Shown here: in pieces, positions 33,906-41,637 of the stretch | How positions within the stretch are numbered: position 1 is the stretch's first letter | Layout of the letters: each line of letters opens with the position of its first letter | Assembly: GCA_021797825.1 (NCBI GenBank) | Contig: JAJZZA010000027.1 | Coordinates: forward strand, 1-41,637 | Source of the DNA: Bacillota bacterium | GTDB lineage: Bacteria; Bacillota; Sulfobacillia; Sulfobacillales; Sulfobacillaceae | Length of the DNA: 41,637 nucleotides | Direction of reading: 5' to 3' | Program-made: the position numbers and the translations under genes | The notes under the pieces: generated by a model | What the model saw: the letters and a program-made list of their open reading frames with translations, nothing else | The model's database searches: none | Told to the model about the DNA's origin: nothing

Positions 33906-35470
33906 ATTTGCTGCGGGATCCCATCTTTCGGGTTGAAACCCGAACGGGGATACAGACGATGACGTTGCCGCAACTGATGGAGGCTTTGGGTGAGGACGCC
34001 GTCGAAAGTCTCGTAGGAATCCAACGCCACCAGGAAGACGCCTTCCATGTTTTTTTATGCTACCTGGCTGCTGCGATTCTGGATCGACGAGGCGAGACAG
34101 AGCCTTCTCGCAGGGAGGATTACTGGCTTGACGGGTTGCTGGGTCTGTCAGGGGAACACGGCGACGATGCATGGACCTTGGTCGTCGAGGATCTATCACG
34201 ACCGGCCTTCATGCAGCCACCCGTTCCGCCATCCGATCAGGCGCAACTTCGGCTCAAAGCGGAGACTCCCGACGAGATGGATTTGTTGGTCACCGCCAAG
34301 GATCATGATGTGAAGCTACGGCGGGCCATCCAACCGCATCTCGATAATTGGGTCTACGCGATCGTGAGCCTGCAAACCATGAGCGGATTTTTGGGACGAG
34401 GTCAAATGGGCATCGCACGAATGAACGGAGGGTTCGGTAACCGCCTCATCGTCGAGGTGGTCCGTTCCTTTCGACCGGGTGCACGTTGGAAGGATTCTAT
34501 CGAAAGACTGCTCGTCTACCGCCAGAATCTGCTTGCTGAGGAGTACGGATACCGGCACGACGGACTGTCGCTGGTGTGGCTCGCGCCATGGGATGGCAAA
34601 ACCAGTTTATCGTTATCCCAGCTCGACCCCTTTTTCATCGAAGTGTGCCGGCGTGTTCGACTGCGGAAAAACCCGAACGACACGCTGCGGGTTGATGGAC
34701 TCCCAACCACCGTCACCCGCCTTGATGCAAAGCTTCTGCTGGGAGCGGTCGGAGACGCCTGGCTCCCCGTCGACCTTTCGAAGGAACGCAAGGCTCTTAC
34801 CGTATCGGGGCGGGGGTTGCCTCCGGATTTAATGCGGCGAATGATCTTTTCTGATCACTTGATGCTCTCCCCGCTCCAACGCCCTGGGGGGTCATGGAAG
34901 AACGTTGGTGGGCTAACGGCGTGGGTGCTGGTCCGCGGGCAGGGAAAAACCGAAGGCTACCATGAAAAACGCATTCCCATCCCGCCAGCTGCACAAGCCC
35001 GGGTGTTTGGACGATCCGAGGAGCGGGAGGCTTTGGCCGACCTGGCAAAGCGTGGCATCGACTTTGCCGGAAAAATGCGCAATCCCGTGCTAAAAATGGC
35101 GGTCTTCAGCTACCTCCAAGGTGGTCCCGAACACCTAAGGTTAGACCGCGACTCCATCGAAGGCTGGTGGGGGCACGTTTCGCGGGACTTTGAGACGCGA
35201 TGGGCACCTGATTACTTCCCCTGGTTATGGGAGACGGCCGAACGGAACACATCGGAATCCCGCGAGGCCGCTTCGGTGGAATGGGCCCGGACGCTCCGTG
35301 ATCACGCGCTGGCCTCCCTGTCCGAGGCTGAGTATTCTCTTCCCGTCAGATCGGGCCGGCACTATCGGGCCTTGGTCGAAGGCCGACGGACGTTCTTTCG
35401 GTTGTTAACCAACAAAAACAATTTTCCGTTCTTGAAGGAGGATTTTAATGACCGAAAACTCGTTGAATAG
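33902..35470 (+). CDS. cse1: Cascade large subunit Cas8e/Cse1
   Basis: A 522-residue type I-E large subunit that reads the protospacer-adjacent motif and recruits Cas3. ATG 33902 has GGAGG eight bases upstream and overlaps the cas3 stop; codons further upstream belong to the overlap. Beginning MNLLRDPIFRVETRTGIQTM, it contains VGIQRHQEDAFHVFLCYLAA and, later, FLGRGQMGIARMNGGFGNRL, which match the Cse1 family. No zinc motif is seen. Its last 23 bases overlap cse2, whose ribosome site lies within it. Confidence 0.93.
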   Translation: MNLLRDPIFRVETRTGIQTMTLPQLMEALGEDAVESLVGIQRHQEDAFHVFLCYLAAAILDRRGETEPSRREDYWLDGLLGLSGEHGDDAWTLVVEDLSRPAFMQPPVPPSDQAQLRLKAETPDEMDLLVTAKDHDVKLRRAIQPHLDNWVYAIVSLQTMSGFLGRGQMGIARMNGGFGNRLIVEVVRSFRPGARWKDSIERLLVYRQNLLAEEYGYRHDGLSLVWLAPWDGKTSLSLSQLDPFFIEVCRRVRLRKNPNDTLRVDGLPTTVTRLDAKLLLGAVGDAWLPVDLSKERKALTVSGRGLPPDLMRRMIFSDHLMLSPLQRPGGSWKNVGGLTAWVLVRGQGKTEGYHEKRIPIPPAAQARVFGRSEEREALADLAKRGIDFAGKMRNPVLKMAVFSYLQGGPEHLRLDRDSIEGWWGHVSRDFETRWAPDYFPWLWETAERNTSESREAASVEWARTLRDHALASLSEAEYSLPVRSGRHYRALVEGRRTFFRLLTNKNNFPFLKEDFNDRKLVE

Positions 35471-35954
35471 GGATGAGAACCTCTCGAGAACCATTGCCCG
35501 ATTGGCAACATTTATTGCGAGCACCGGGCTGTCCAACGGCGATCGGGCGGCTTTGAAACGCATGCATTTTGGGCAGCCCCCACCGCTCGCCTTCTACAAA
35601 CTTGCGTTGCGTTATTTGCCAACCGGATGGGAATCCGACACGGCTCGCAAGGACTGGATAACGATCGTGTCGGGCATGGCCCTCATGAGTCCCAACACCC
35701 ACCGACCAGACCAGTCGCTGGGACATGCGCTGGCCGAGATCCGGTTCGCGGAAGCTCGAATTGAGCGGTTGCTGGCATCGCGCGACGATTCGCGCCGGAC
35801 CTTGGTTCTCCGCATGACGCGGTATTTGGCAGCTAAGCTGGTCGCATGCAACTGGACGGAGATTGCAGGGCTTCTGTTAACGCGCGATCCAGACAGACTC
35901 GAAGGACTCCATCGACGGATCGCCCGTGATTTTTATATCCACCAAATTCAGTGA
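35448..35954 (+). CDS. cse2: Cascade small subunit Cse2 (Cas11)
   Basis: A 168-residue helical protein in the position and size range of Cse2. GAAGGAGG lies before ATG 35448. LSNGDRAALKRMHFGQPPPL is the family's basic N-terminal stretch, and MTRYLAAKLVACNWTEIAGL is typical of the C-terminal bundle. Two copies line the Cascade belly and hold the displaced strand. It begins inside cse1 and ends 12 bases before cas7e, suggesting coupled translation. Confidence 0.9.
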   Translation: MTENSLNRDENLSRTIARLATFIASTGLSNGDRAALKRMHFGQPPPLAFYKLALRYLPTGWESDTARKDWITIVSGMALMSPNTHRPDQSLGHALAEIRFAEARIERLLASRDDSRRTLVLRMTRYLAAKLVACNWTEIAGLLLTRDPDRLEGLHRRIARDFYIHQIQ

Positions 35955-35966
35955 GGTGAACAGACC

Positions 35967-37133
35967 ATGTTTTTACAGGTGCACTATTTGACCAGCTACC
36001 ACGCCAGCCTTTTGAATCGAGATGACGCAGGCCTGGCCAAGAGAATCACATTCGGAGGCGTCCCGCGGCTGCGGGTCTCGAGCCAGAGCCAAAAGCGTCA
36101 TTGGCGCGAATGGATGACTGAGCACACTGAGGTATCCTCGGCCTGGCGGACAAGGAATTTTTTTGGCAGGATTCTGCTGCCGCGAATCATCAACAGCGGC
36201 ATCGAATCCGATCAGGCTCACCGTTTGGTGTATGCCTTGGCGACCAAAGTCTTGCATGCTGCCGGAGACAATGCGGCAGTAGCTGCCGATACGTTGATGA
36301 TGAAACAACCCGTACTGTTCGGAGAGCCTGAGGCCCGGTACTTCACGGTAATGATTTTGGATGCGGTCCGTGCGGGTGGCAAGGCGGAGGAAGTGCTGGC
36401 AGAACGCATAGATAAAGAGAAGCACAATTTTGCCGCCATGTTACGCCAGAACGGGCTTCAAGATCCTGCGGCAGGTTTTGAGGGCGCTTTGTTCGGACGT
36501 TTTGTCACCTCCGACATTCTGGCGCGGGTGGACGCCCCGGTTCATGTGGCCCATGCCTTTACCACGCACGCGCTTGAGACCGAAGTGGACTATTTCACCG
36601 TGGTGGATGACCTATCGCGCGACGATGAAACGGGCGCGGCACACGCCAACGATATGGAGCTTGGAGCGGGGATTTTTTATGGCTATGCCGTGGTAGACAT
36701 TCCATTGCTGGTCTCGAACTTGACGGGTTGCGATCGAAACACGTGGCAATCCCAAGACTGGGCCGGCCCGCGGGCGTTGCTCGATCTGTTGATCCACGCC
36801 ATGGCCGAGGTTAGTCCGGGAGCTAAGTTAGGTGCCACCGCACCTTATTCGCGCGCTCAATGCCTAGTCCTGGAAGTCGGCAACGCGCAACCCCGAAGCC
36901 TCGCCAATGCTTACTTGAGACCCATTCGCCCCGGAACCCGCGGGAACGACCCGATGGCACAATCCGTTGAAGCTTTGGCTAACCATCTCAATGCGCTTGA
37001 AAACATGTATGGTTACGGAATGGAGCAGCGATGGATAGCCTCAATGCTGCCGTGGCCTCGGGATGAACAACCAATCCCCGTGCAGCAGGCCATCGATGCC
37101 GCCCTTAAGGCGATAGGAGGTACAGGCGCGTGA
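35967..37133 (+). CDS. cas7: Cascade backbone subunit Cas7e (Cse4)
   Basis: A 388-residue RAMP protein. Six copies usually coat the crRNA spacer in Cascade. Beginning MFLQVHYLTSYHASLLNRDD, it contains ITFGGVPRLRVSSQSQKRHW, the signature RNA-binding segment of Cse4. AHAFTTHALETEVDYFTVVD and AHANDMELGAGIFYGY are family landmarks of the thumb region. GAGGTGAAC precedes ATG 35967. Its stop overlaps the GTG start of cas5e (GTGA). Confidence 0.96.
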   Translation: MFLQVHYLTSYHASLLNRDDAGLAKRITFGGVPRLRVSSQSQKRHWREWMTEHTEVSSAWRTRNFFGRILLPRIINSGIESDQAHRLVYALATKVLHAAGDNAAVAADTLMMKQPVLFGEPEARYFTVMILDAVRAGGKAEEVLAERIDKEKHNFAAMLRQNGLQDPAAGFEGALFGRFVTSDILARVDAPVHVAHAFTTHALETEVDYFTVVDDLSRDDETGAAHANDMELGAGIFYGYAVVDIPLLVSNLTGCDRNTWQSQDWAGPRALLDLLIHAMAEVSPGAKLGATAPYSRAQCLVLEVGNAQPRSLANAYLRPIRPGTRGNDPMAQSVEALANHLNALENMYGYGMEQRWIASMLPWPRDEQPIPVQQAIDAALKAIGGTGA

Positions 37134-37861
37134 TCGCTCTGGTTCTCCGGCTGGATGCCCCCATGCTCAGCTTTGGGTCGGTCATGGTTGATCAGCATGG
37201 CTTCATCGATCGTTTTCCAGGCCAGGCGATGCTTGCGGGGCTGTTTGCCAATGCGCTAGGCTGGGACCACGGCGACAGCGGGCGATTGTCGGCGTTGCAG
37301 GATCGGATCGAATACGCCGCGCGTTGGGACGTCTCCCCGCAAGAAATGGTCGACTACCAAACGGTCGACTTGGCCCAACCGAAGATGCAAGAGCCGTTTT
37401 GGACAACCCGAGGGATGTCTGAAAAGCGGGCTGGGGGCACTGCAGCCCGGGGAACACACCAGCGATATCGACATTTCTGGACCGATGGCGTGATGACAGT
37501 CGTGGTCGCCCTTAAGGACGACGAAGACCCCGATCTTCTCCGCCTGGCCCAGGCGCTTGGACGACCCGCGCGCCCCCTGTTCTTAGGACGCAAGGTCTGT
37601 CTCCCGGCACGACCCGTGCTGGATCCCCATTCACCCGTTGTTAGTGGATCTGATGTGTTGAGCGTGTTGAAGCAAATCTCCGTGTGGAATCGAGACGGCG
37701 AGGTCTGCCAGAGATCGGCTGACCGGGAGGCTTGCTGGCCTGCACCCTTGGGACAATCGGGAATCGTGCGAAGAGTCCACGATCTCCGTGATTGGTCCAA
37801 CCAAATCATGACCGGAGGACGAGAGCGACGCGAGGGACTGATCGGGAGGGAAAATCAATGA
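37130..37861 (+). CDS. cas5: Cascade subunit Cas5e
   Basis: A 243-residue RAMP protein that binds the 5' handle of the crRNA. GTG 37130 has GGAGG nine bases upstream. Beginning MIALVLRLDAPMLSFGSVMV, it has the Cas5e pattern FPGQAMLAGLFANALGWDHG and FLGRKVCLPARPV. The C-terminal 30 residues are charged and specific to this genome. Its stop overlaps the cas6e start (ATGA). Confidence 0.94.
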   Translation: MIALVLRLDAPMLSFGSVMVDQHGFIDRFPGQAMLAGLFANALGWDHGDSGRLSALQDRIEYAARWDVSPQEMVDYQTVDLAQPKMQEPFWTTRGMSEKRAGGTAARGTHQRYRHFWTDGVMTVVVALKDDEDPDLLRLAQALGRPARPLFLGRKVCLPARPVLDPHSPVVSGSDVLSVLKQISVWNRDGEVCQRSADREACWPAPLGQSGIVRRVHDLRDWSNQIMTGGRERREGLIGRENQ

Positions 37862-38577
37862 CGCTTCATATGGTGGAGATACGGCCCCATGCGGTGGCGT
37901 TATTTCGATTTCTTGAAACTCAGGGTCTCAACGGTCGTGAGGACGAAGATCTCGGATATGGCGTCCACGCTTGGCTTGCGGCGGCATTCGGAGAACTGGT
38001 GCCGAAACCATGGCGTCTTTTTTGGGATCGAAGCAGACCGCCCAGAATCCTGGCTTATTCTCAGGCGGGGGCGGAGAAACTTTATCAGCACCTCGGAGAT
38101 TTTGCGGATCCCGGCGCCTCTAGGGTTTGCCCGAAAGCTGAAGACTTGGTGAGCCGTCCGATGCCAACATTCACCATGGGCCGCAGGCTAGGCCTAGAGT
38201 TGCAATGCATGCCTGTTATAAGAAAGAGTCGTACGGGTATCGAGCAAGACATTTTTTTGCAAAGCCAGAACCCATCTTCTGATCGACGCCGGCGGGACGA
38301 AGTGTATTGCGAATGGGTACAAAACCAGTTGACAGCGACCGGAGCAGTCGACGTGGTTGGCATGAATCTTCACGCCTTCCGTTTGGTTCATCAATTGCGG
38401 AGAACAAGGGATGCCAAAGGGAATCGGCAAAGCTCCCGTCTTATTAGGCCGCAAGTTCAAGTCCGAGGCGAACTGGTGGTCCGAGATGCCACCGCGTTCA
38501 CTAAGCTCCTCGCGCGGGGAATCGGACGACACACGGCCTTCGGATATGGGATGCTTTTGCTCCGGCCGCCGTCATGA
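37858..38577 (+). CDS. cas6: CRISPR RNA endonuclease Cas6e
   Basis: A 239-residue metal-independent RNase that cuts each repeat at the 3' base of its hairpin. GGGAGGG lies eight bases before ATG 37858. The likely catalytic histidine is in DLGYGVHAWLAAAFG, matching the position used in Thermus and E. coli Cas6e. The C-terminal glycine-rich loop GIGRHTAFGYGMLLLRP is the RAMP signature. With the repeat stem CCCCGC/GCGGGG it should leave an eight-base 5' handle ending ATCGACC. Its stop overlaps cas1. Confidence 0.95.
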   Translation: MTLHMVEIRPHAVALFRFLETQGLNGREDEDLGYGVHAWLAAAFGELVPKPWRLFWDRSRPPRILAYSQAGAEKLYQHLGDFADPGASRVCPKAEDLVSRPMPTFTMGRRLGLELQCMPVIRKSRTGIEQDIFLQSQNPSSDRRRRDEVYCEWVQNQLTATGAVDVVGMNLHAFRLVHQLRRTRDAKGNRQSSRLIRPQVQVRGELVVRDATAFTKLLARGIGRHTAFGYGMLLLRPPS

Positions 38578-39470
38578 GTAACTCTTCCCTGTTTTCCGGA
38601 CGGCTTGGCCTCGAGGGGTCGCGCATTCCTCATGTCGATCGCCATGGACTACTCTGGGTATCACGTGGCAAATTGTTTGTTGAAGACGGCACCTTGCGCT
38701 TTCAGGCGGCGGGAACGGAAGACATTGCCCCCGGAGAATATTCCATCCCCTATCAAATGATATCCATGATTCTCGCCGGACCAGGAACTTCAATCACTCA
38801 TGATGTCTTTAGGATTCTGGCGCGTCATGGAACCCTGATAGCAGTTGTGGGCGAAGGGGGGGTGAAGTATTACACCGCGCCACCGATGGGTCAGGGCCAT
38901 TCTGACATAGCACGGGAACACGCCCGCCTATGGGCAAACGAAGAGGAGCGTTCGCGGATCGCGCGGCACATGTACGCCATTCGGTTCGGTGAGGTCTTCC
39001 CCCATCGCGACATTAGCGCCCTTCGGGGAATGGAAGGCGGCCGACTCCGAGAATCGTACCGGGTAGTGGCCGCTAAGTACGGTGTTCCCTGGGAGCGGCG
39101 CCACTATGACCGTGGACAGCCAGATAATGCCGACATTCCGAATCAGGCAGTCAACCATGCAGCAACTTTCGTTGAAGCTGCGGCGGCTATCGCAGTTGCC
39201 GCTGTGGGAGCACTGCCACCCCTTGGCTTCATTCACGAGGATTCAAGCAACGCGTTTGTTCTGGATATCGCCGATCTTTGGCGGGTCGAGACAACGTTGC
39301 CATTGGCCTTTTCTGTGGCGGCTCGAGTCATTCACGATCCGTCGCGTGTGCTGGAACGGGAAATTCGTCTGGAAGCGGCCCGGTGGTTTAGAAAGCAGAA
39401 ACTAGTGCCGAAAATGATAGACCGTGTGAAGGAGCTTCTTCATGTCGATGACAGTAGTAGTAACTCGTAA
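38574..39470 (+). CDS. cas1: type I-E integrase Cas1
   Basis: A 298-residue Cas1. Beginning MSNSSLFSGRLGLEGSRIPH, it has ALRGMEGGRLRESY with the metal-binding Glu154. The C-terminal domain has GFIHEDSSNAFVLDIADLW, with His221 and Asp231/Asp234 as the other ligands. With Cas2 it inserts prespacers at the leader end of the array. It overlaps cas6e by four bases and cas2 by 29 bases. Confidence 0.97.
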   Translation: MSNSSLFSGRLGLEGSRIPHVDRHGLLWVSRGKLFVEDGTLRFQAAGTEDIAPGEYSIPYQMISMILAGPGTSITHDVFRILARHGTLIAVVGEGGVKYYTAPPMGQGHSDIAREHARLWANEEERSRIARHMYAIRFGEVFPHRDISALRGMEGGRLRESYRVVAAKYGVPWERRHYDRGQPDNADIPNQAVNHAATFVEAAAAIAVAAVGALPPLGFIHEDSSNAFVLDIADLWRVETTLPLAFSVAARVIHDPSRVLEREIRLEAARWFRKQKLVPKMIDRVKELLHVDDSSSNS

Positions 39471-39753
39471 TGTATCGGATCGTACACGAGGATTTTTGGC
39501 CTCTTCAATGCTGGAAATGGCCCCTGGTGTGTATTCGGCTCCCAGACTATCTCCTGCGGTTCGGGACCGGATATGGGACGTTTTGATGGAATGGTTCGTA
39601 GCCGAAACAGAAGCGAGTATTGTGATGCTATGGCAGGAAGCGCAAATGCCCGGTGGCCAAGCAGTAAAGGTGCTTGGCGAACCGACAGTCGAACTTGTAG
39701 AATTAGATGGGCTGGTTTTGACAAAGAGATCCAGTCCGACCGTATCGCAGTAA
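39442..39753 (+). CDS. cas2: type I-E Cas2, no exonuclease fusion
   Basis: A 103-residue protein with AAGGAG seven bases before ATG 39442, inside cas1. TVVVTRNVSDRTRGFLASSM and APGVYSAPRLSPAVRDRIWD are the E-type Cas2 signature. The frame ends at residue 103 and carries no DEDDh domain, whereas some type I-E Cas2 proteins continue into one. A separate DEDDh gene is present at the other end of the operon. Cas2 bridges the Cas1 dimers and measures spacer length. Confidence 0.95.
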   Translation: MSMTVVVTRNVSDRTRGFLASSMLEMAPGVYSAPRLSPAVRDRIWDVLMEWFVAETEASIVMLWQEAQMPGGQAVKVLGEPTVELVELDGLVLTKRSSPTVSQ

Positions 39754-39825
39754 TCGATTTTGGTCAAGAACATTGAAAACAAAATAGATCCGTAAATATA
39801 TTGGACTTCTGTTATAATGTCAAGG
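39754..39825 (+). promoter_or_regulatory. CRISPR leader with extended -10 promoter
   Basis: Only 72 AT-rich bases separate the cas2 stop from the first repeat. TGTTATAAT at 39810-39818 is a perfect extended -10 (TGnTATAAT). It places the transcription start at about 39825-39826, the first base of repeat 1. No -35 hexamer is seen at 17 bases, as expected for extended -10 promoters. The leader is short for a type I-E system, where E. coli uses an IHF site. Confidence 0.6.
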
Positions 39826-41637
39826 GTTTCCCCCGCATGCGCGGGGATCGACCGCCTGTACGCTATCACATAGACTATGGGAGCGAGTTTCCCCCGCATG
39901 CGCGGGGATCGACCCGTCGTCTCACTCCATGCTTTAGCGGCCGATGGGTTTCCCCCGCATGCGCGGGGATCGACCGACGCCAACCCATTGGCGTGATGCC
40001 TGCTACCAGTTTCCCCCGCATGCGCGGGGATCGACCGTGGAAGCTGTCCCCAGTTCAGGACGGCAGGCAGTTTCCCCCGCATGCGCGGGGATCGACCTGT
40101 CGTCCCGCTCGGTGGGCGAGCAGGACTCAAGTTTCCCCCGCATGCGCGGGGATCGACCGCCACATCCACATCATGCGATTCTTCGGACGGCGTTTCCCCC
40201 GCATGCGCGGGGATCGACCCTCCCTTTTTCTTTTGATGGGTTCATTATACCGGTTTCCCCCGCATGCGCGGGGATCGACCCCTTTTTACGGAAGGTTAGC
40301 TTCACCCAACCCAGTTTCCCCCGCATGCGCGGGGATCGACCTGTGCATGGCCCGTTCAATACCTTTGCCCATGCGTTTCCCCCGCATGCGCGGGGATCGA
40401 CCGTTGGAGCGGCGGGGTTTGGAGCGGATGACGCGGTTTCCCCCGCATGCGCGGGGATCGACCCTTGGCCGGGGTTGGTTAGCTCAGATATGGCCAGTTT
40501 CCCCCGCATGCGCGGGGATCGACCTTACTCCCTCCCTCTATCCTCTTTTGAGGACGAGTTTCCCCCGCATGCGCGGGGATCGACCCCTCCCACATTCTCA
40601 CTCATACTCCTTCTAACTGTTTCCCCCGCATGCGCGGGGATCGACCGAAGATTCCTTCCGGACGATATAGTTGTGCTACGTTTCCCCCGCATGCGCGGGG
40701 ATCGACCTGAAGTGTGGTCGCCGTTCCTGCCGTGCCAGAAGTTTCCCCCGCATGCGCGGGGATCGACCCCGATACCGTTTATTACACACTGGGGATTAGC
40801 TGTTTCCCCCGCATGCGCGGGGATCGACCGGTATGAATACCTTCGGAGGGTGAGATTATATAGTTTCCCCCGCATGCGCGGGGATCGACCGCATGGGGGT
40901 TGGTCTTACGCAGTTTAGCAAGGGTTTCCCCCGCATGCGCGGGGATCGACCCCCCGGCCAAGTTTCTTCGCGCATATAGCCGCCGTTTCCCCCGCATGCG
41001 CGGGGATCGACCTTTAGAGGATATGCTTGAAGAATGGTTTAGTCCGTTTCCCCCGCATGCGCGGGGATCGACCCGTGGGCAAGATTTTTTAGTCTATCGT
41101 GGCCACGTTTCCCCCGCATGCGCGGGGATCGACCGTGCCATTGGCCACAATTTCAAGAGAAGAGGGAGTTTCCCCCGCATGCGCGGGGATCGACCTCCAA
41201 GGCATCTCCAATATACCCACATTCCGATGTTTCCCCCGCATGCGCGGGGATCGACCTGTGGCTTTTGCGAGTTACTTCGCTATCCTGATGTTTCCCCCGC
41301 ATGCGCGGGGATCGACCCTATACCTATCATTCACTATACCTATCATTCACGTTTCCCCCGCATGCGCGGGGATCGACCTCCCGCGCAGGTTATCTGCGCG
41401 GGACAGGACAGGTTTCCCCCGCATGCGCGGGGATCGACCGTCGATAGCCCGGAATCGCCTGACTGTCGAAACGTTTCCCCCGCATGCGCGGGGATCGACC
41501 TCTTCCAGTTCCCCCAGTTTCGGACCTCGTCCAGTTTCCCCCGCATGCGCGGGGATCGACCGGACGGGGTTTCTATTACCTGTTGCTATGCTTGGTTTCC
41601 CCCGCATGCGCGGGGATCGACCTTTTCCAGAATGGTT
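39826..41637 (+). CRISPR. type I-E CRISPR array, at least 30 repeats, continuing past the edge
   Basis: Thirty repeats of 28 bp begin at 39826 and recur exactly every 61 bp up to 41595. There are 29 complete 33-bp spacers and 15 bases of the next. By eye all repeats are identical. They start GTTTCCCCCGCATGCGC and end GGGGATCGACC, with a stem CCCCGC/GCGGGG around the loop ATGC. The 61-bp period equals that of E. coli (29+32), so here the shared base may be counted with the spacer. Orientation is leader-cas2 side first. No degenerate terminal repeat is seen because the distal end lies outside the window. The array also gives long spurious open frames through the repeats. Confidence 0.99.

Noticed and set aside
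39442-39753. A Cas2-DEDDh fusion
   Set aside because: The cas2 frame stops after 103 residues and the following 72 bases are leader. The DEDDh enzyme is encoded separately at 30524-31108.
39801-40918. Long open frames of about 270-320 codons through the CRISPR array, with repeating FPRMRGDRP/FPPHARGST/VSPACAGID units
   Set aside because: They are translations of the identical repeats. Since the 61-bp period is not a multiple of three, the reading frame cycles through three repeat peptides. No gene is implied.
39854-41637. Self-targeting spacers against this window
   Set aside because: By eye I found no spacer matching any gene in the window. A proper search with mismatches over the whole genome would be needed.

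Overview
The window looks like a chromosome segment of a GC-rich, Gram-positive, possibly thermophilic Firmicute, most like the Sulfobacillus/Thermaerobacter group. This is inferred from strong GGAGG ribosome sites, the htrA-rlmH order known from Bacillus, a Bacillus-type branched-chain oxoacid dehydrogenase operon, and a pyruvoyl arginine decarboxylase/speE/speB cluster. No ribosomal RNA or species marker is present, so the assignment is tentative.

Layout. (1) 1-4.9 kb is an accessory island: an IS4-like transposase cut by the window edge, a small unknown gene, a VbhA-like antitoxin next to a broken Fic toxin gene, a large serine recombinase, a MNT/HEPN toxin-antitoxin pair, and the C-terminal remnant of an HtrA protease. 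(2) 5.3-8.6 kb is core: rlmH, an old yellow enzyme (namA), a MazG-like pyrophosphohydrolase and a membrane M50 peptidase. (3) 8.6-10.2 kb is poor in genes: a decayed IS200/IS605 tnpA, a small coiled-coil membrane protein, and about 0.57 kb without a recognisable gene. (4) 10.2-13.1 kb: a MocR-type regulator diverging from a serine hydroxymethyltransferase-like enzyme, with an ATACCATC-type direct repeat between them. (5) 13.5-22.8 kb: gamma-glutamyltransferase, then lpdV, two tandem bkdAA paralogs, bkdAB, bkdB, lipA, lipB and a small unknown gene. The operon encodes the branched-chain oxoacid dehydrogenase complex plus the enzymes that make its lipoyl cofactor. (6) 22.8-24.9 kb: a class A penicillin-binding protein on the opposite strand. 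(7) 25.0-28.9 kb: pyruvoyl arginine decarboxylase, spermidine synthase, agmatinase and argS, an arginine-centred polyamine/translation operon. (8) 28.9-30.3 kb: an HNH nuclease and a frameshifted IS110 transposase, marking the edge of the defence island.

(9) 30.5-41.6 kb is a complete type I-E CRISPR-Cas locus: cas3, cse1, cse2, cas7e, cas5e, cas6e, cas1, cas2 and an array of at least 30 identical 28-bp repeats with 33-bp spacers that continues past the window. A free-standing DEDDh (DnaQ-like) exonuclease gene sits directly upstream of cas3 on the same strand. A tiny 16-codon ORF with a strong ribosome site overlaps its start. In some other type I-E systems a DEDDh domain is fused to Cas2, so this unfused enzyme is a good candidate for a prespacer-trimming factor.

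The most notable signals are: the DEDDh gene with its coupled mini-ORF; the complete absence of A at the first base of all 30 spacers; an extended -10 element that would start array transcription at the first repeat; one spacer that is an exact tandem duplication and another that is a perfect hairpin; an arginyl-tRNA synthetase with no HIGH signature and apparently an ATT/ATC start; and the duplicated E1-alpha gene.
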